Below are positions 10,748 to 21,273 of a stretch of DNA of 64,000 bases, in pieces. Under the pieces are notes generated by a model that was not told where the DNA came from, searched no databases, and saw only the letters and a list, made by a program, of their open reading frames with translations. The position numbers were made by a program, and so were the translations under genes. The stretch is from Xiphydria camelus. Lineage: Eukaryota; Arthropoda; Insecta; Hymenoptera; Xiphydriidae. Location: contig OY783192.1 of the NCBI GenBank assembly GCA_963678675.1, positions 27,030,288 to 27,094,287 of the forward strand. The letters run 5' to 3'. The stretch's first letter is position 1, and every line of letters begins with the position of its first letter.

Positions 10748-11570
10748 CTATTCACATCAGCGGTATATTGTTACTCGGCGATGAGCTGCACCTGCGTTAT
10801 CGCGTACGAGGTACCAAGTGTGACGGAGGGAGTGATGGAGAAGAAAAAAAGATAAAGTATCGCAAGTGTCGAGATACGACGTTGATTGAATAATTACCTC
10901 GATGGTCTGGAATTTTGAAATTCGTCGGAAGATGCGTCGTCATGGCACGGAACGAGGTCCTACGGAAATATCATACGCCTAAAACGATTCTTAGTGCGCT
11001 TTCCTCGTGTTTCCTTGTGTTTATGCGATTAGAGGGGGGATGATGACAGGTTGGCTTATTGTCACTTCGCTGTAGACTCCTAGCATAGCTCGGTCGTTCG
11101 CAAGGGCCTCTTCGGTGTCCCGGAGCTCCCGAGGCGGTTTCTCGCGAGGGTCGCTCGTCTGGTGTTTCTCTGCTGGCCTTTGCGGTCTTTCGTCAACCGA
11201 CGCTATGTAGCGGCGGCCATGATGGCGTTCGTGCCACGAGGGAACTCGATACGACAGACTTCGTAATCGTTGCATACTGCCTAAACGCCGGCCTCGCCGC
11301 ACTTCCATTTCACTTATTCGCACTGCTCCGTGAACACCACCATGCACTTTTTATCGCACTCACTCGCGAAAAACCCGACTAAAGTTCCGAATTTCGTAGG
11401 AGCGATCCGCCACACGTCCGCACTGCTCGACCACCGAACCTTTAAATTATTTATTTACGAACACGCGTGTTCCCTGCGTATTAAAATGATTGAGTTAACC
11501 CCCGTACTAAAATCTTGAAATTTGCGTAAAACTATGTTGGCGTGCCGCGGGAGCTGCGTGTTCCGCAGCG
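10748..11570. other. GC-richer stretch upstream of the kinase D fragment
   Basis: An open frame of 108 codons on the minus strand (11021-11347) is rich in Arg and Glu but matches nothing I know. It may be duplicated flanking or intron DNA from the kinase D locus. I found no clear C1-domain cysteines, so no gene is called. Confidence 0.35.
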
Positions 11571-11849
11571 AATTCATTAATTCGTTAACAATTTTGTGAA
11601 GACAGTGAATTTACCGATATTCATGGTCGGTAAATTTACGAAGTGTGCACGTCGAAAAGGCACCGTGACTGCACTGAGTGTAACCACTGTGTCTTTATCC
11701 TGTGAACCACTCCGTGTGCTCACTGTGTAGCCACGGTGCTTTTAGTTTGTGTACGCCACGCGATCACGCCACGGTGAGACCACAGTGGTGCCACTACGTG
11801 GCAGCACTGCGTGCGGCTAGCGTGTAAATCCACGCTTTGCTGTCGGGGC
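11571..11849 (+). mobile_element. Element A, solitary right end
   Basis: Matches the last 270 bp or so of element A with scattered differences and ends in GCTTTGCTGTCGGGG. It abuts the start of the next full copy directly, making a head-to-tail array of a truncated and a complete element. Confidence 0.75.
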
Positions 11850-13069
11850 CCCCGATAGCAAAGTGGCACCACAGTGACTGCACCCTGCTTTCACGCGGTG
11901 CATTCGAGTGCATGCACTGGGGTGTCCATCTGTCTGTGCACCGTGAAGCCACACTGCAGTCACGCAGTGTAAGTACGATGGTAAAAGTAGAATTTTGCAA
12001 AAAGGGGGCGATAAAGTAGGATTTCCCGCCTGCCTTATCCGCCTACTAGAGAGAGAGAGAGAGAGTGTCGGTTTTTTTTTCTCAAACCCGACCCGGCCAG
12101 GACTCGAACCTGCGATCTTTAGAAGACTGGGAACGCTTCTCGCATTCTACCAATTGCGCCATCGACTCTTTGTGGTGGAAGTCGACTAAGTTATACATAT
12201 AATATCGATACCTGAAAGCAACAGTACTGTAACTAGTGAGATAAAGCCGAAAGCCGATTTCGAGCTATGTCAAACGTAAACTAAATTTTAAATATTTTTG
12301 CCGAGATATCTCAGTGTTGCATTGTGTAAAGGCCGGTTTATATATATATATATCTCATTAAATTTTTAAAAATAATTTGATACTTTCTTTTTCAAAACAG
12401 TAGCGATTATGATAATTAATTATTCATTATTTATGAAATAATTCAGTACAATTTGCACTGTTTGAAACATTATTATAATATCAATTTTGTTATTTTCTAA
12501 TTTAAAAATTCTTCTATCGGGGTGTGAAATCAATTAATTGTAAATTTACAACCGCACACATCCGCAGATCAAAATTTGTAACTAGTCACAAATTGCTTTC
12601 TGGGAACAAACCTATTATTATATCAATTTTGTTATTTTCTAATTTAACACATTCGCTGCCACTTTTAGATTGATTGCATCGCGCTCAGTGCCGGTAACAG
12701 ACTGAATAATGTAATGTGCACGTCAATGTGTCTCCGATCGGAGCCGGCGGCACAGGCGCGAAGTGTCGACTGGCTCCGATCGGAGCCGGCGGCAGCAAAC
12801 GTGTTAAAAATTTTATGTGAAGACAATGAAGTTACCGACATTCATGGTCGGTAAATTTACGAAGTGTGCACGTCGAAAAGGCACCTTGACTGCACTGAGT
12901 GTAACTACTGTGTTTTTACGCTGTGAACCACTCAGTGTGTTCACTGTGTAGCCACGGTGCTTTTAGTTTGTGTACGCCACGCGATCACGCCACGGTGAGA
13001 CCACAGTGGTGCCACTACGTGGCAGCACTGCGTGCGGCTAGCGTGTAAATCCACGCTTTGCTGTCGGGG
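11850..13069 (+). mobile_element. Element A copy 2
   Basis: Full-length, 1,220 bp, indistinguishable by eye from the copy at 6481. Its right end abuts the foldback half that starts at 13070. It also forms the outer part of the left arm of the giant inverted repeat, mirrored by the copy at 23511. Confidence 0.8.
12089..12169 (-). ncRNA. tRNA-like Pol III unit in element A copy 2
   Basis: Identical by eye to the unit at 6720-6800, including both promoter boxes on the minus strand. Confidence 0.5.
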
Positions 13070-13600
13070 GCGGGAGAAGTGGAGCAAGTGCCGATACCTA
13101 TGGCCGATAACTTGAAATTTGACTTCGGTAGTGTTTACCGACGGTCGAGTCTTTGATAGTTAGAGTTGGCTTTAGAAGAGTGCGTTACGTGGGGCGAAAA
13201 GTGTCAACGTGTGATTTCCCGATAGTTATCAATACGGGAGATCGAAGCGCCTAACCTTGAAATCGTGAATTTGTGAATTAATAGTGGGTAATTTGTAGAA
13301 GTGATGAAAAATAATCATTCTTCGATGAAATTCCTCAAGAGTTTAAAAATCGGACTATCAAAAACTTCATGAAAACCTTCTAACCTACTCGTTGTGCACT
13401 AACACTTAGTATCAGTGAGAGAGAAAGCAAAAGTTATTGGTTAATTGGATACCGGTTTTTCAATACTCGGGGAATTTCATCGAAGAAACCCGAACGATCA
13501 TTTCTTATCAGTTCTACAAATTACTCACCATTATTCACAATTTCACCATGTCGAGGTTAGACGCTTCGATCTTCCGAATTATCGGGAAATCAGAGTGGCA
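13070..13600 (+). repeat. Foldback half-element (family F), left
   Basis: Begins CGGGAGAAGTGGAGCAAG and contains TTTACCGACGGTCGAG, GTTAGAGTTGGC and TGATTTCCCGATAG. The same motif order occurs in the compact foldbacks at 24780 and 26352. Its other half is at about 22990-23510, over 9 kb away. F therefore looks like a giant foldback with a large interior. Confidence 0.6.
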
Positions 13601-14395
13601 ATCAGTCCACGGGAGCGGCGGCGTATCGCGATCGGCGAGATATCACTCCGGAGCTGGTCAACTCCTGGAAGGTAAATAGCTTGAAAGAAGTACAGGTCAT
13701 TTAACGCGTATTACAATTAATGTACCGTGGGCGATAGACGCTTGGTGAGAAGCCTGAAATTTTCCGATGTCCACCGAGTCATCTTCTTACGGATAGGACA
13801 TGAGTTAGATCCGTAAGAAGATGACTCGGTGGACATCGGACAATGTCAGGATTGTCACCGAGCGCCTATCACCCACAGTAGGTACATTCATTGTAGCAAG
13901 CGCTTCCCGTTTCAACTATTCCAGCGTTAAATGACTTGTACTTTTTTAGAGCTATTTACCTTCCAGGAGTTTCCTTTTGCCGATCGCGATAGCCGCACCT
14001 GTGGACAGCGATTCAAGACACTCGAGTCGCAGTTGCAGCTGCAGCCGCAAGAGTGTGGTGAAAGCAAGAAGAAACGGCAGAGAATCGACGACGAGACGGA
14101 GGATGAAGTCGTCACCACAGAATGTTACTTAAACGGTACCAGTACCAGCAACACGCGAACTGTTAAATAGGATGGGCCGTCTACACCGAGTCACGAATCG
14201 TGCCGAGTTCCTGCGACACCCAACAACAGCATCACGTCAGGAGTGTCAACGGTGGAGAAAAACGGAAACCCCTCTCAAAAGGGAAGGAGCAGTGGTGGTG
14301 GTGGTGGTGGTGGTGGTGGTGGTGGTGGTGGCGGCAGCGACAGCTCGGATCATGAACAAAAGCTGAACGTTTCAGAGAAAAAGTGGACTTAATTC
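13597..14395 (+). pseudogene. Exon-like acidic gene fragment, left copy
   Basis: Not a family I recognise. A frame ending DITPELVNSWK-like sequence meets a donor at 13672. After a 295-bp palindrome an acceptor (TTACCTTCCAG, to 13966) opens a frame with QRFKTLESQLQLQPQECGES, KKKRQRIDDETEDEVV and NGTSTSNTRTVK. A TAG (14168-14170) interrupts it. The same frame then continues with protein-like sequence (SGVSTVEKNGNPSQKG), a glycine tract encoded by a GGT microsatellite (about 14294-14330), SSDHEQKL, and a final stop at about 14390. The right-arm copy has the same TAG, so it predates the duplication or the frame is spliced around it. Serine/glycine-rich and acidic composition suggests a regulatory protein fragment, but function is unknown. 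Confidence 0.45.
13672..13966 (+). repeat. Palindromic insert with splice signals at both ends, left copy
   Basis: 295 bp. The left boundary reads CTGGAAG/GTAAATAGCT. The right boundary is its complement AGCTATTTACCTTCCAG. One arm therefore supplies a good 5' splice site and the complementary arm a pyrimidine-rich 3' splice site. The inner hairpin (about 13770-13870) carries GATGTCCACCGAGTCATCTT in both arms. The palindrome extends slightly beyond the intron borders. Confidence 0.65.
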
Positions 14396-15165
14396 AAAGT
14401 AGTTATCGCAATTGATTTATGCCAACGCTGCCGCTGCAGCCAGTCTCGACCACAACTGATTCTTCGCATAGAGGCTTCGGGTTTTATCGGCTTTGCTTTA
14501 TTCCTCGAATGCATGCGCTCACGTCTATCTTGCACCGCGACTCAACGCAAGTAGTACGCGGAAGGATGGAAGTATTAGATAGAATGAGAAAGGAAACGAA
14601 TATCTGTTTTTCAGATTTTCTAGGGATGTTGGTTGTTCTCTTTCAAATTGCCATCGTTGTAAAATGCTCAATGATCAAATGTTATGTGTGCGGATTGTTT
14701 CGTGGAGCGAGGGAGACAGTTTTAGGAGAAAAAAAACCACCCTCGATAATGTAGTTACATAGATTATTAAATTTTCCATTCTCGTTTTCAACGCCGACAA
14801 TTACAATAGCAAGATGTTCCATTCTGTCCCCGAGTGGAAATGACCACGGATCCATTCCATTAAAAGCTAGCTAAATTAATCGCTCCTATGAATAGGCCAC
14901 GCGGTATACTGTGCAAAAAGAAAAGAAGTGTTCGAGTGAAATGGAATTTTTAATAACTAAACGCTGATTGATAGATATGAATAACTTCTCAAATGTATTT
15001 TGTATAGCACTATTGCGACCATTTGCGTTATTTAACCTTGCATTTATACATTCTTATTGATTGGGTAAGAATAAATGAGTAAATAAAAATTGACTGAACT
15101 GGCTTCTACAATTTTTCGTCCCGTAGTTCTTTCCGCAAGATATTTGGGGAGGTAAATGAACCCCT
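14396..15165 (+). other. 3'UTR-like tail of the duplicated gene fragment
   Basis: AT-rich, without a conserved ORF: the 111-codon frame at 14419-14754 is not maintained in the right arm. An AATAAATGAGTAAATAAAA tract near 15070 could be a polyadenylation region. Conserved by eye with 21310-22290, apart from indels. Confidence 0.4.
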
Positions 15166-15388
15166 TTGATCTTGATGAATTTAGTTTCAACAAGCAAGAA
15201 GAATTTTGGACAGAGTCTAGGCATTAGGAGGCATACAAAATATCACCATCAGCGGGAGAGGACTTCCTGTAATCATGATTTATAATAATTTCTTTATTCA
15301 TACAATTAGTCCCCAGAGGGGAGTTACATTTTGTACTGTAAATTATGAAACAGATGTATCTCATTGAAGGTCACCGATGTGTTGGTTT

Positions 15389-15892
15389 GGTGCAAAAATT
15401 AGTCCCATTTTTGGCTGTAGACAGCATTGCATTGCAAAACCGAATTGTTATCTACTTCGCACGTGTGACGTTTTAATGTTGTTTGGTAGTTGGAATGACA
15501 GAGAATATTGTGGGGAAAAAGTGTGTTATCTGATTGTAATTTTGAAGTTTTTTAAAGCATTACAGAAAATAAGGAGCATTTTCGTCATATTATGCCTCTT
15601 AATTTCTGTAAAAGTAAGATGCTTCGCGTACTCAAATGAAGATGTGTGATGTTATATGATGAGGTTGCCGCTAACGGTATCACGTGCTATAAGTGGTCCA
15701 GAAATTCTTGTGACAAAAATGTTTAACAAAATTCAAAGGACACAATACGATAACACAATTTTTCCCCCAAATATTCTCTGTAATTACAACTACCAAACAA
15801 CAGCTCTCCTTCACACGTGCGAAGTTGATAACATTTAGGTTTTGCGATGCAATGCTGTCTACTGCCGAAGACGGAACGAATTTTTGCATCAA
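15389..15892. repeat. Foldback element, about 155-bp arms
   Basis: 15391-15545 and about 15735-15887 are reverse complements with moderate divergence. Both carry GACAGCATTGCATYGCAAAACC-type sequence and an AATATTCTCTGTAAT-type block. The loop is about 190 bp. No transposase. The open frames here come from the two arms. Confidence 0.75.
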
Positions 15893-16086
15893 CGCGATGT
15901 AATATAAAAATATAATGTGTCGATAAATCAGTGAGAGCTCTCCTTCGAATACATTGTAATAGTTTCAAGTCAACAATTTCGTTCTTACAATATGTCAGAT
16001 CCATCATATTATTCCTAAGGTTTCTCGTGATGTTTTATAATTTCCCTGCCAAGACAGAAGATGACTATAAGCTTAAATTTCTCTTC

Positions 16087-16303
16087 TACACCCGGCATGT
16101 CGGATTCTGTCGCTGGTGACTTTTGTAAATGTTATTTTTGAACGTACTAACCAATGAACAATTAATTCTCATGCCCTCATTAGCTACGGTGGCGTCTACT
16201 CTCGTTAATGAAAGCATGAGGATTGATTACTCATTGGTTAGTACGTCTAAAAATAACATTTCAAAAAAGTCACCAGTGACAGAATCCGAGACGCCGGGTG
16301 TAC
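16087..16303. repeat. Hairpin MITE, about 90-bp arms
   Basis: Left arm CCCGGCATGTCGGATTCTGT through CATGCCCTCA. Right arm begins TGAAAGCATGAGG and ends ACAGAATCCGAGACGCCGGG. The loop is under 30 bp. No coding content. Confidence 0.8.
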
Positions 16304-16720
16304 CTCATGTTAACCCTTTCGCTCTGAACACCGGATATATCCGGCACCCGCATAACAGCTATTAATTAATTGTTAATAACACTCTTCAACCCATTAAAGA
16401 AGTTTATATCTTTTATGTAGAAATGATGAGTACCTGGCATTGTTTCAACGAACAATCCCTTTCCTTCCAAGATACATCGTCCACGCGCAATGTGTACACT
16501 TTCAGCGGGAGGTCCCGTTTAGTGGTGGCGCTAAGGCGGACCCAACTGCCGTAGCGAATGTCTGTTTATGATCAACGGGATCCATACCTGCTGCGAAGAG
16601 AATTACCTAGGTCCGTTCGTGTTTCGTCAGTGCCAAGAAATGCTACAAACAAATTTTTCTTACTGCAAATTATTCTTCGAATCGGTAACTAACGTCCTGA
16701 ATTTTATGCCAATTGTTAGC
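16304..16720. other. Gene-free stretch before the mariner element
   Basis: No recognised gene. The last 25 bp or so (ATGCCAATTGTTAGC) resemble the complement of the sequence just beyond 19424, so the mariner terminal repeat may extend a little further out than the TA pair used here. Confidence 0.4.
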
Positions 16721-16950
16721 TACTCCAGTATGGAGTATTACCAGGAGATGCCACGTGGAGGCAAATTGACACGTTACATGAATTTCGTACGACCTCTTTA
16801 TCAATTTGTAAGGTTTTACGAACTCCATGTAACTTGATCTCCCACCCTACCTCCCTCGCTGCGTGCGTCTGCAGGCCGAATGGTGTTGGTGTAGCTTCGA
16901 GGGCGTGGGTCTTGTCGGTGAGGGTGTCTGTGAGGGTGTCGAGCACGTAC

Positions 16951-18030
16951 TCATAGCAAGTGCTCGATGTGTCCTCCTTCGATATCTTCTTCACAGACCA
17001 TCTCAATACGCCTCACTATGTTCTGCTGAGTATTGCGAAGCATACCCGGGGGAATCGCAGCGCATTTCTCCCGGATAAGTCGCTTGAGATGGTCCGTATT
17101 GAGAATACGACGGCGCGCATTGTAAATTTCCCTCTTCAAGTAACCCCACAAGAAGAAATCTAGTGGGGTTAAATCGGGAGATCGGGGGGGCCACTCCGTC
17201 GGCGCTCTCAACCCAATCCAATTCTCGCCAAATTCGTGATTCAGAAAGTTGGTGATCATGTGGCTGGAGTGAGCAGGCGCACCGTCATGTTGGAAAATGA
17301 CTCTTTCATTTCCTATGATGTTCCGAATAGCTGGTATAACGAGTTGCTGTAGAAGGTCGAGATATTTTGGAGCATTTAGGTATCCTTCGATAAAAAATGG
17401 TCCTATGATTCGTTGACCCCAAATCCCAGCCCACACATTCACTTTGTCTCTATTATCCATATTTTGCTCACGGACGATGTGCAGGTTTCTAGTGCACCAG
17501 TATCGGTGAAAATGGGAGGACATCCTCCCATTAACCCAAAACGTACACTCGTCCGTGAAACAAATGTTCGTCAAGTAATCGGGGTTTGCATCAAGCTGCT
17601 CCACCATGGATCGGCAGAAGGTTAATCGCCGTTGACGATCATTGTGGCGAGGCAGAGCTTGATGCACTTCTCCCTTATAGCTCCGAACTTGATTGAACCG
17701 GAGCACTCTATGGACAGTGGTCTTTGAAATTCCAGTTTGCATCGATAGTCCCCTCACCGACTGGCGCATGTCTTCTTCAACGATTTGAAGGACTATTCTT
17801 TCCGCCTGGGGATTCACCCTCGGGCGATGCGGCGGCTCATTCGCCATGGCCCCCGTTCTCTGAAACTTCCGCACGAGTCTTGAGACGGTTGACGAACTCA
17901 ACTGGCGCCCCGGGTGCCTCTCGCGGAAAATGTTTACGACCTCGCGAGTTGTATATCGAACCGCCAACATCACTATTTCGGCCTTTTCCGCCTCGGTGTA
18001 TCGCGGCATTTTTCTTGGTAGTCCAGTCAA
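16951..18030 (-). CDS. Tc1/mariner-family transposase, DD41D
   Basis: A 359-residue uninterrupted cut-and-paste transposase that would act in the nucleus on the element's own terminal repeats. An N-terminal helix-turn-helix pair spans about residues 12-60 and 75-115, with MQTGISKTTVHRVL as the second recognition helix; this resembles the DUF4817-type DNA-binding region. The DDE catalytic core follows: D160 in CFTDECTFWVNG, D249 in FQHDGAPAH, D291 in SPDLTPLDFFLWG. Forty-one residues separate the last two acidic residues, the spacing reported for rosa/Visitor-type DD41D families rather than DD34D mariner. WPPRSPDLTPLD is a canonical family signature. An alternative start is Met8. Intact length and catalytic residues suggest it could be functional. 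The nested MITE lies upstream of the start, so expression may be affected. Confidence 0.9.
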   Translation of the reverse strand: MTGLPRKMPRYTEAEKAEIVMLAVRYTTREVVNIFRERHPGRQLSSSTVSRLVRKFQRTGAMANEPPHRPRVNPQAERIVLQIVEEDMRQSVRGLSMQTGISKTTVHRVLRFNQVRSYKGEVHQALPRHNDRQRRLTFCRSMVEQLDANPDYLTNICFTDECTFWVNGRMSSHFHRYWCTRNLHIVREQNMDNRDKVNVWAGIWGQRIIGPFFIEGYLNAPKYLDLLQQLVIPAIRNIIGNERVIFQHDGAPAHSSHMITNFLNHEFGENWIGLRAPTEWPPRSPDLTPLDFFLWGYLKREIYNARRRILNTDHLKRLIREKCAAIPPGMLRNTQQNIVRRIEMVCEEDIEGGHIEHLL

Positions 18031-18069
18031 TGTAGCTATTTTTTTGATTAATTTTTGCTTAATTTATTA

Positions 18070-18672
18070 CTTAAAAATTTTCCGTAGCATGTACTACATA
18101 TCCATCGATAGATCAAAATCCTCGAAATAAGAATATGCCTTTCTAATTGTGATCCTGGTATCCCGTAATTAGTTAATTAACAAAAACTATGAACAATTGA
18201 GCCAAAAACGGTGTAACAAAAAAAAATACCACATTCTCTACAAAATTGATGTAGGACATTGTGCTCTACGATGTCTCATTTTTTAAAAATATTTTAAAAA
18301 ATTGTTTGAGCGCAACGTTTTTACATGATAGCTGTCATTTTACAAATTTTAACGAATCCAGTTGCACGCGCACTTCCGCACTGCATCACGTCGTGAAGGG
18401 TCGGAGCGCAATCACGTGATCATGTAAAAGACGTTGCGCTCAAAAGAAATGTTTTAAATTAATTTAACAATAACGAGACATCGTAGAGCACAATATCCTA
18501 CATCAACTTTGTAGATAATTTTGTACTGTATAATGTGTTATTTTTTATTTTTTGTTACAAAGTCAACTTATTACGGGACACTGGGATCACAATGACAAAA
18601 GCATATTCTTATTCCGGGGATTTTTATCCATCGATTGGTAATAGTACATGCTACGGAATATTTTTGAGCAAA
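18070..18672. mobile_element. Foldback MITE nested in the mariner element
   Basis: Arms of about 280 bp. Left: TTCCGTAGCATGTACTA, GAATATGCCTTT, CTACGATGTCTCATT, GAGCGCAACG. Right: the same blocks in reverse order and complement, ending TAGTACATGCTACGGAATAT. The loop lies near 18340-18400. No ORF. It interrupts the 5' region of the mariner element, so it inserted later or forms part of that lineage. Confidence 0.8.
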
Positions 18673-18682
18673 AACAATGAAG

Positions 18683-18866
18683 TTGAAGTCTTAATTGACT
18701 GTACTATGAGTTGATAATACACTTGCACTGCACCAATTGTTTGCACAAATTAAACACTGTTTCGAACGTAAAATTGAAGTCTTGATTGACTGCACTATAA
18801 GTTAATAGCACACTTGCAGTGCACCAATTGTTTGCACAAAATAAACACTCTTTCCTCGAACGTAAC
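18683..18866. repeat. 91-bp tandem duplication
   Basis: TTGAAGTCTTRATTGACTG starts at 18683 and again at 18774. Both units contain CACCAATTGTTTGCACAAA. The copies differ at several positions. Confidence 0.8.
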
Positions 18867-19424
18867 TTTTCTCAAGTCGATGAGTTCGTGGTCACTGCGG
18901 TTCTCCGACGCACTCCTCTTCTATTCCGGGCCAACAGCATCTTCCTCTCCCTTTTTCCTCTTCTTTCAGTATTATCTCCATGTTTATAACAAACTCTCGG
19001 CATCGAGACGGGAATGCTCGAGGTGTCCCTGCCACTTGAGTTCGCTAAGATGACCTGTCGTCGCCAATGGGTCAGATTTCAGACAGTGGAGCCCTTCAGC
19101 TACACGGCACTCCAACTTTACCGCATGGATATAGAATATTTACTCTGACACTATCTTTGTAAAATAACTGCAATTTCGCTACATGTCACGTTCGAGGAAA
19201 CAGCGTCTACTTTTAACGAATAATTAATGCAGTGCAAGTCCCTTAGGCCGCAACGACAACATTCGACTTTCGGAGTCGCAGCGAGTAAGGTAGGGTGGGA
19301 GATCAAATTACATGGAATTTTTTTTGGTAGAACCTCACGAATTGCTTAGAGGTTGTACGAAATTCATGTAACGTGTCAATTGGCCCCCACGTGGCATCTC
19401 CTGGTAATACTCCAGACTGGAGTA

Positions 19425-21066
19425 TTTAACAATTGACATTAAATCATGGAAATGAAAGGATAGGTATATAACGAGCCTTTCACGCAAATGTAGGTATAGA
19501 AATCATCGTGTAGTGCTTCTTCAACGTTCTTTTCAATTGATAAGATGACGGGACCGTTAGCACAACCAAGTGGATAGTAATCCCTTCTGTACAAACGAAT
19601 TTCTGTTCAATTGATATTAGACGTTGTTATTTGTACGGTTCGCCGGCAGCGATATCGAATATGGTTAAATGTGATATACACTAATAGGCTTTCTATGACT
19701 AGAATTGAGGGCACTTCGCATATGAGTTATCGGGTGGATATCTTTCATCGCGCTTTCACCCTTTCGCTAGGGGCGGTTTCTCCGCCGCGGTATTCCTGCT
19801 GAAGGAGCCGCCGCGACGAAAGTATTAGGACGGGGCGCGAGACCGGTCGTCAGCAGCCGCGCTCACGTTTCACTGCTTTGACAGTGATTTCGACAATACA
19901 TTTTAAAATTCGTTCAAAACCAAGCGTGTGTCATTCTTCTGAAAATCACCATACCTCCCTGCCGGATCCTCTACAATACGGGGCATTTGCAGGAGAGCGA
20001 CAACAGTCGCCTGTAGTAGTGAAAGGGTTAATTAACGGTTTACGCAATTAAACAATATGGACGAAGGAGACGGAGCTCGCCCACATTACGTTATTTTTTT
20101 ACTCTTTGTAGCGTCGGCGAAGATATTATTAGTTTATATGAGGAATAAAATTTTTTTGCGAACGGTTTTCATTCTATCATGTGTATGGAAGAACATTATC
20201 ACATGTTATGTGCTCTCTCTTTTCTGTTATAGATATTTCCTCAGCAGTAGGTTTTTTCGTTCAAAAACACGCGTGCAAGCAAATCCTCGCATGGTATGAA
20301 ATCGTGATGAAATCGCGGCATTTTCTGCTTAGGCGATCAGAGGCGGGCTTTCGTGAAAATGTTATTGATAAAATCTGTGGGAACTTTGTTATTTTGATTT
20401 AATGCGATCGTTGGGTGCAAACAAAATGGCAAACGTGACCCAGAAGACGGTATACGCGCAAACTGGAGCATTGAAATGATCGGGTTCAGTGAGAGAGAGA
20501 GAGAGAGTGCACACTTTTTGCTCTCAACGCGTACGATTTACACTTCCGGTGAATAGTAATCACTGCAGTAGGATAGACGCTTTCCCACCGGTTTCTGAGC
20601 ATTGTAGGTACAATAGAATAATCGCATGATTCGTAATGCCGAGTTTAGTAGGCGATTTCAGTATTTATAACCTTTTATTCGAGGACTCTCAAAACGTTGA
20701 GAGCTTTTAAACGCATTCTCCATGTACTTTTAAGTGCAGCGACAGTTTCATCTCGTGGACGCTCTTTAAGAAATAGTTATAGATTGAAGGGGGGGGGGGA
20801 AGTAGCACATAGTGTACGTGTAGGTTCACCTCATTCTAATGTATATTATATTCTTTTTTTCACCTAAGATAAAGATCCTAATTTTGAAGATAGTAGCTCC
20901 ACGTAGCACACAGTTCAGCGTTTGAAGAATTGAATATTTCGCTACAGATATTACCGATTTAAAGTTCGTGATCATTTTAAACTTCATCAGAGAACCAAAT
21001 TTTCCGATTCCTCAGTGTTTCGAAAACGAAAAGCGAGGACTGACGAATTTTTCAGCACCGATTAAA
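19425..21066. other. Spacer of the giant inverted repeat, no supported gene
   Basis: Contains a (GA)n run at about 20490-20508 and a poly-G run near 20793. A GC-rich palindromic patch (GGCGGTTTCTCCGCC) lies near 19765. Open frames at 20057-20402 are short and unlike known proteins. Confidence 0.4.
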
Positions 21067-21273
21067 TTAATCACCTTGTTCGAGAAGCGAGACGAAATAC
21101 TCCGTGAAACGTGCGTGCGACAGAAACTTTGCGAACTGCGATCGCTGTTGGAATACTCCGAAACCCCGTAGAGTTTTCGAACCGTAGACGTCCTCGCCAT
21201 GCGATACTTGTTGCTGCAGTAATTTCGACGAAAGTAATGTTCCACCTGTTTGGCAGGCGTTTTGTCTGTCCAT
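21067..21273 (-). pseudogene. Orphan exon-like ORF next to the right arm
   Basis: A frame of about 65 codons with protein-like composition: LLSSKLLQQQVSHGEDVYG, then FAKFLSHARFTEYFVSLLEQG. The last codon runs directly into GTGATT, a possible donor at about 21074. There is no repeat signature, and codon choice is balanced compared with the AT-rich neighbours. It lies downstream, in transcript sense, of the right copy of the acidic gene fragment. Both may be pieces of one captured host gene. I do not recognise the family. It could also be chance. Confidence 0.3.

Larger units (their letters stand above)
11850..15165 (+). repeat. Left arm of giant inverted repeat
   Basis: Mirrored by about 21310-24726. 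The order element A, foldback half, exon-like block with palindromic insert, 3'UTR-like DNA is the same in both arms. The A segments are nearly identical. The 3'UTR-like part (14400-15165) differs by several indels, including a block of about 130 bp present only in the right arm. The spacer is about 6.1 kb. Confidence 0.85.
16721..19424 (-). mobile_element. Tc1/mariner DD41D transposon with long terminal inverted repeats
   Basis: TA at 16721-16722 and 19423-19424 bounds inverted repeats of about 145 bp, starting CTCCAGTATGGAGTATTACC at the left and the near complement at the right. Each repeat end is itself a small palindrome (CTCCAGTATGGAG, CTCCAGACTGGAG). The arms share GAGATGCCACGTGG, TGACACGTTACATGAATTTC and GATCTCCCACCCTACC. 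One intact transposase gene lies on the minus strand. Between its start and the right repeat are a nested foldback MITE and a tandem duplication. The arms differ at several positions, so the insertion is not brand new. Confidence 0.85.

Noticed and set aside
11021..11347. Possible C1 domain of kinase D upstream of the PH exons
   Set aside because: Some Cys and Tyr residues line up loosely in one frame, but the zinc-ligand pattern is absent and a stop intervenes.
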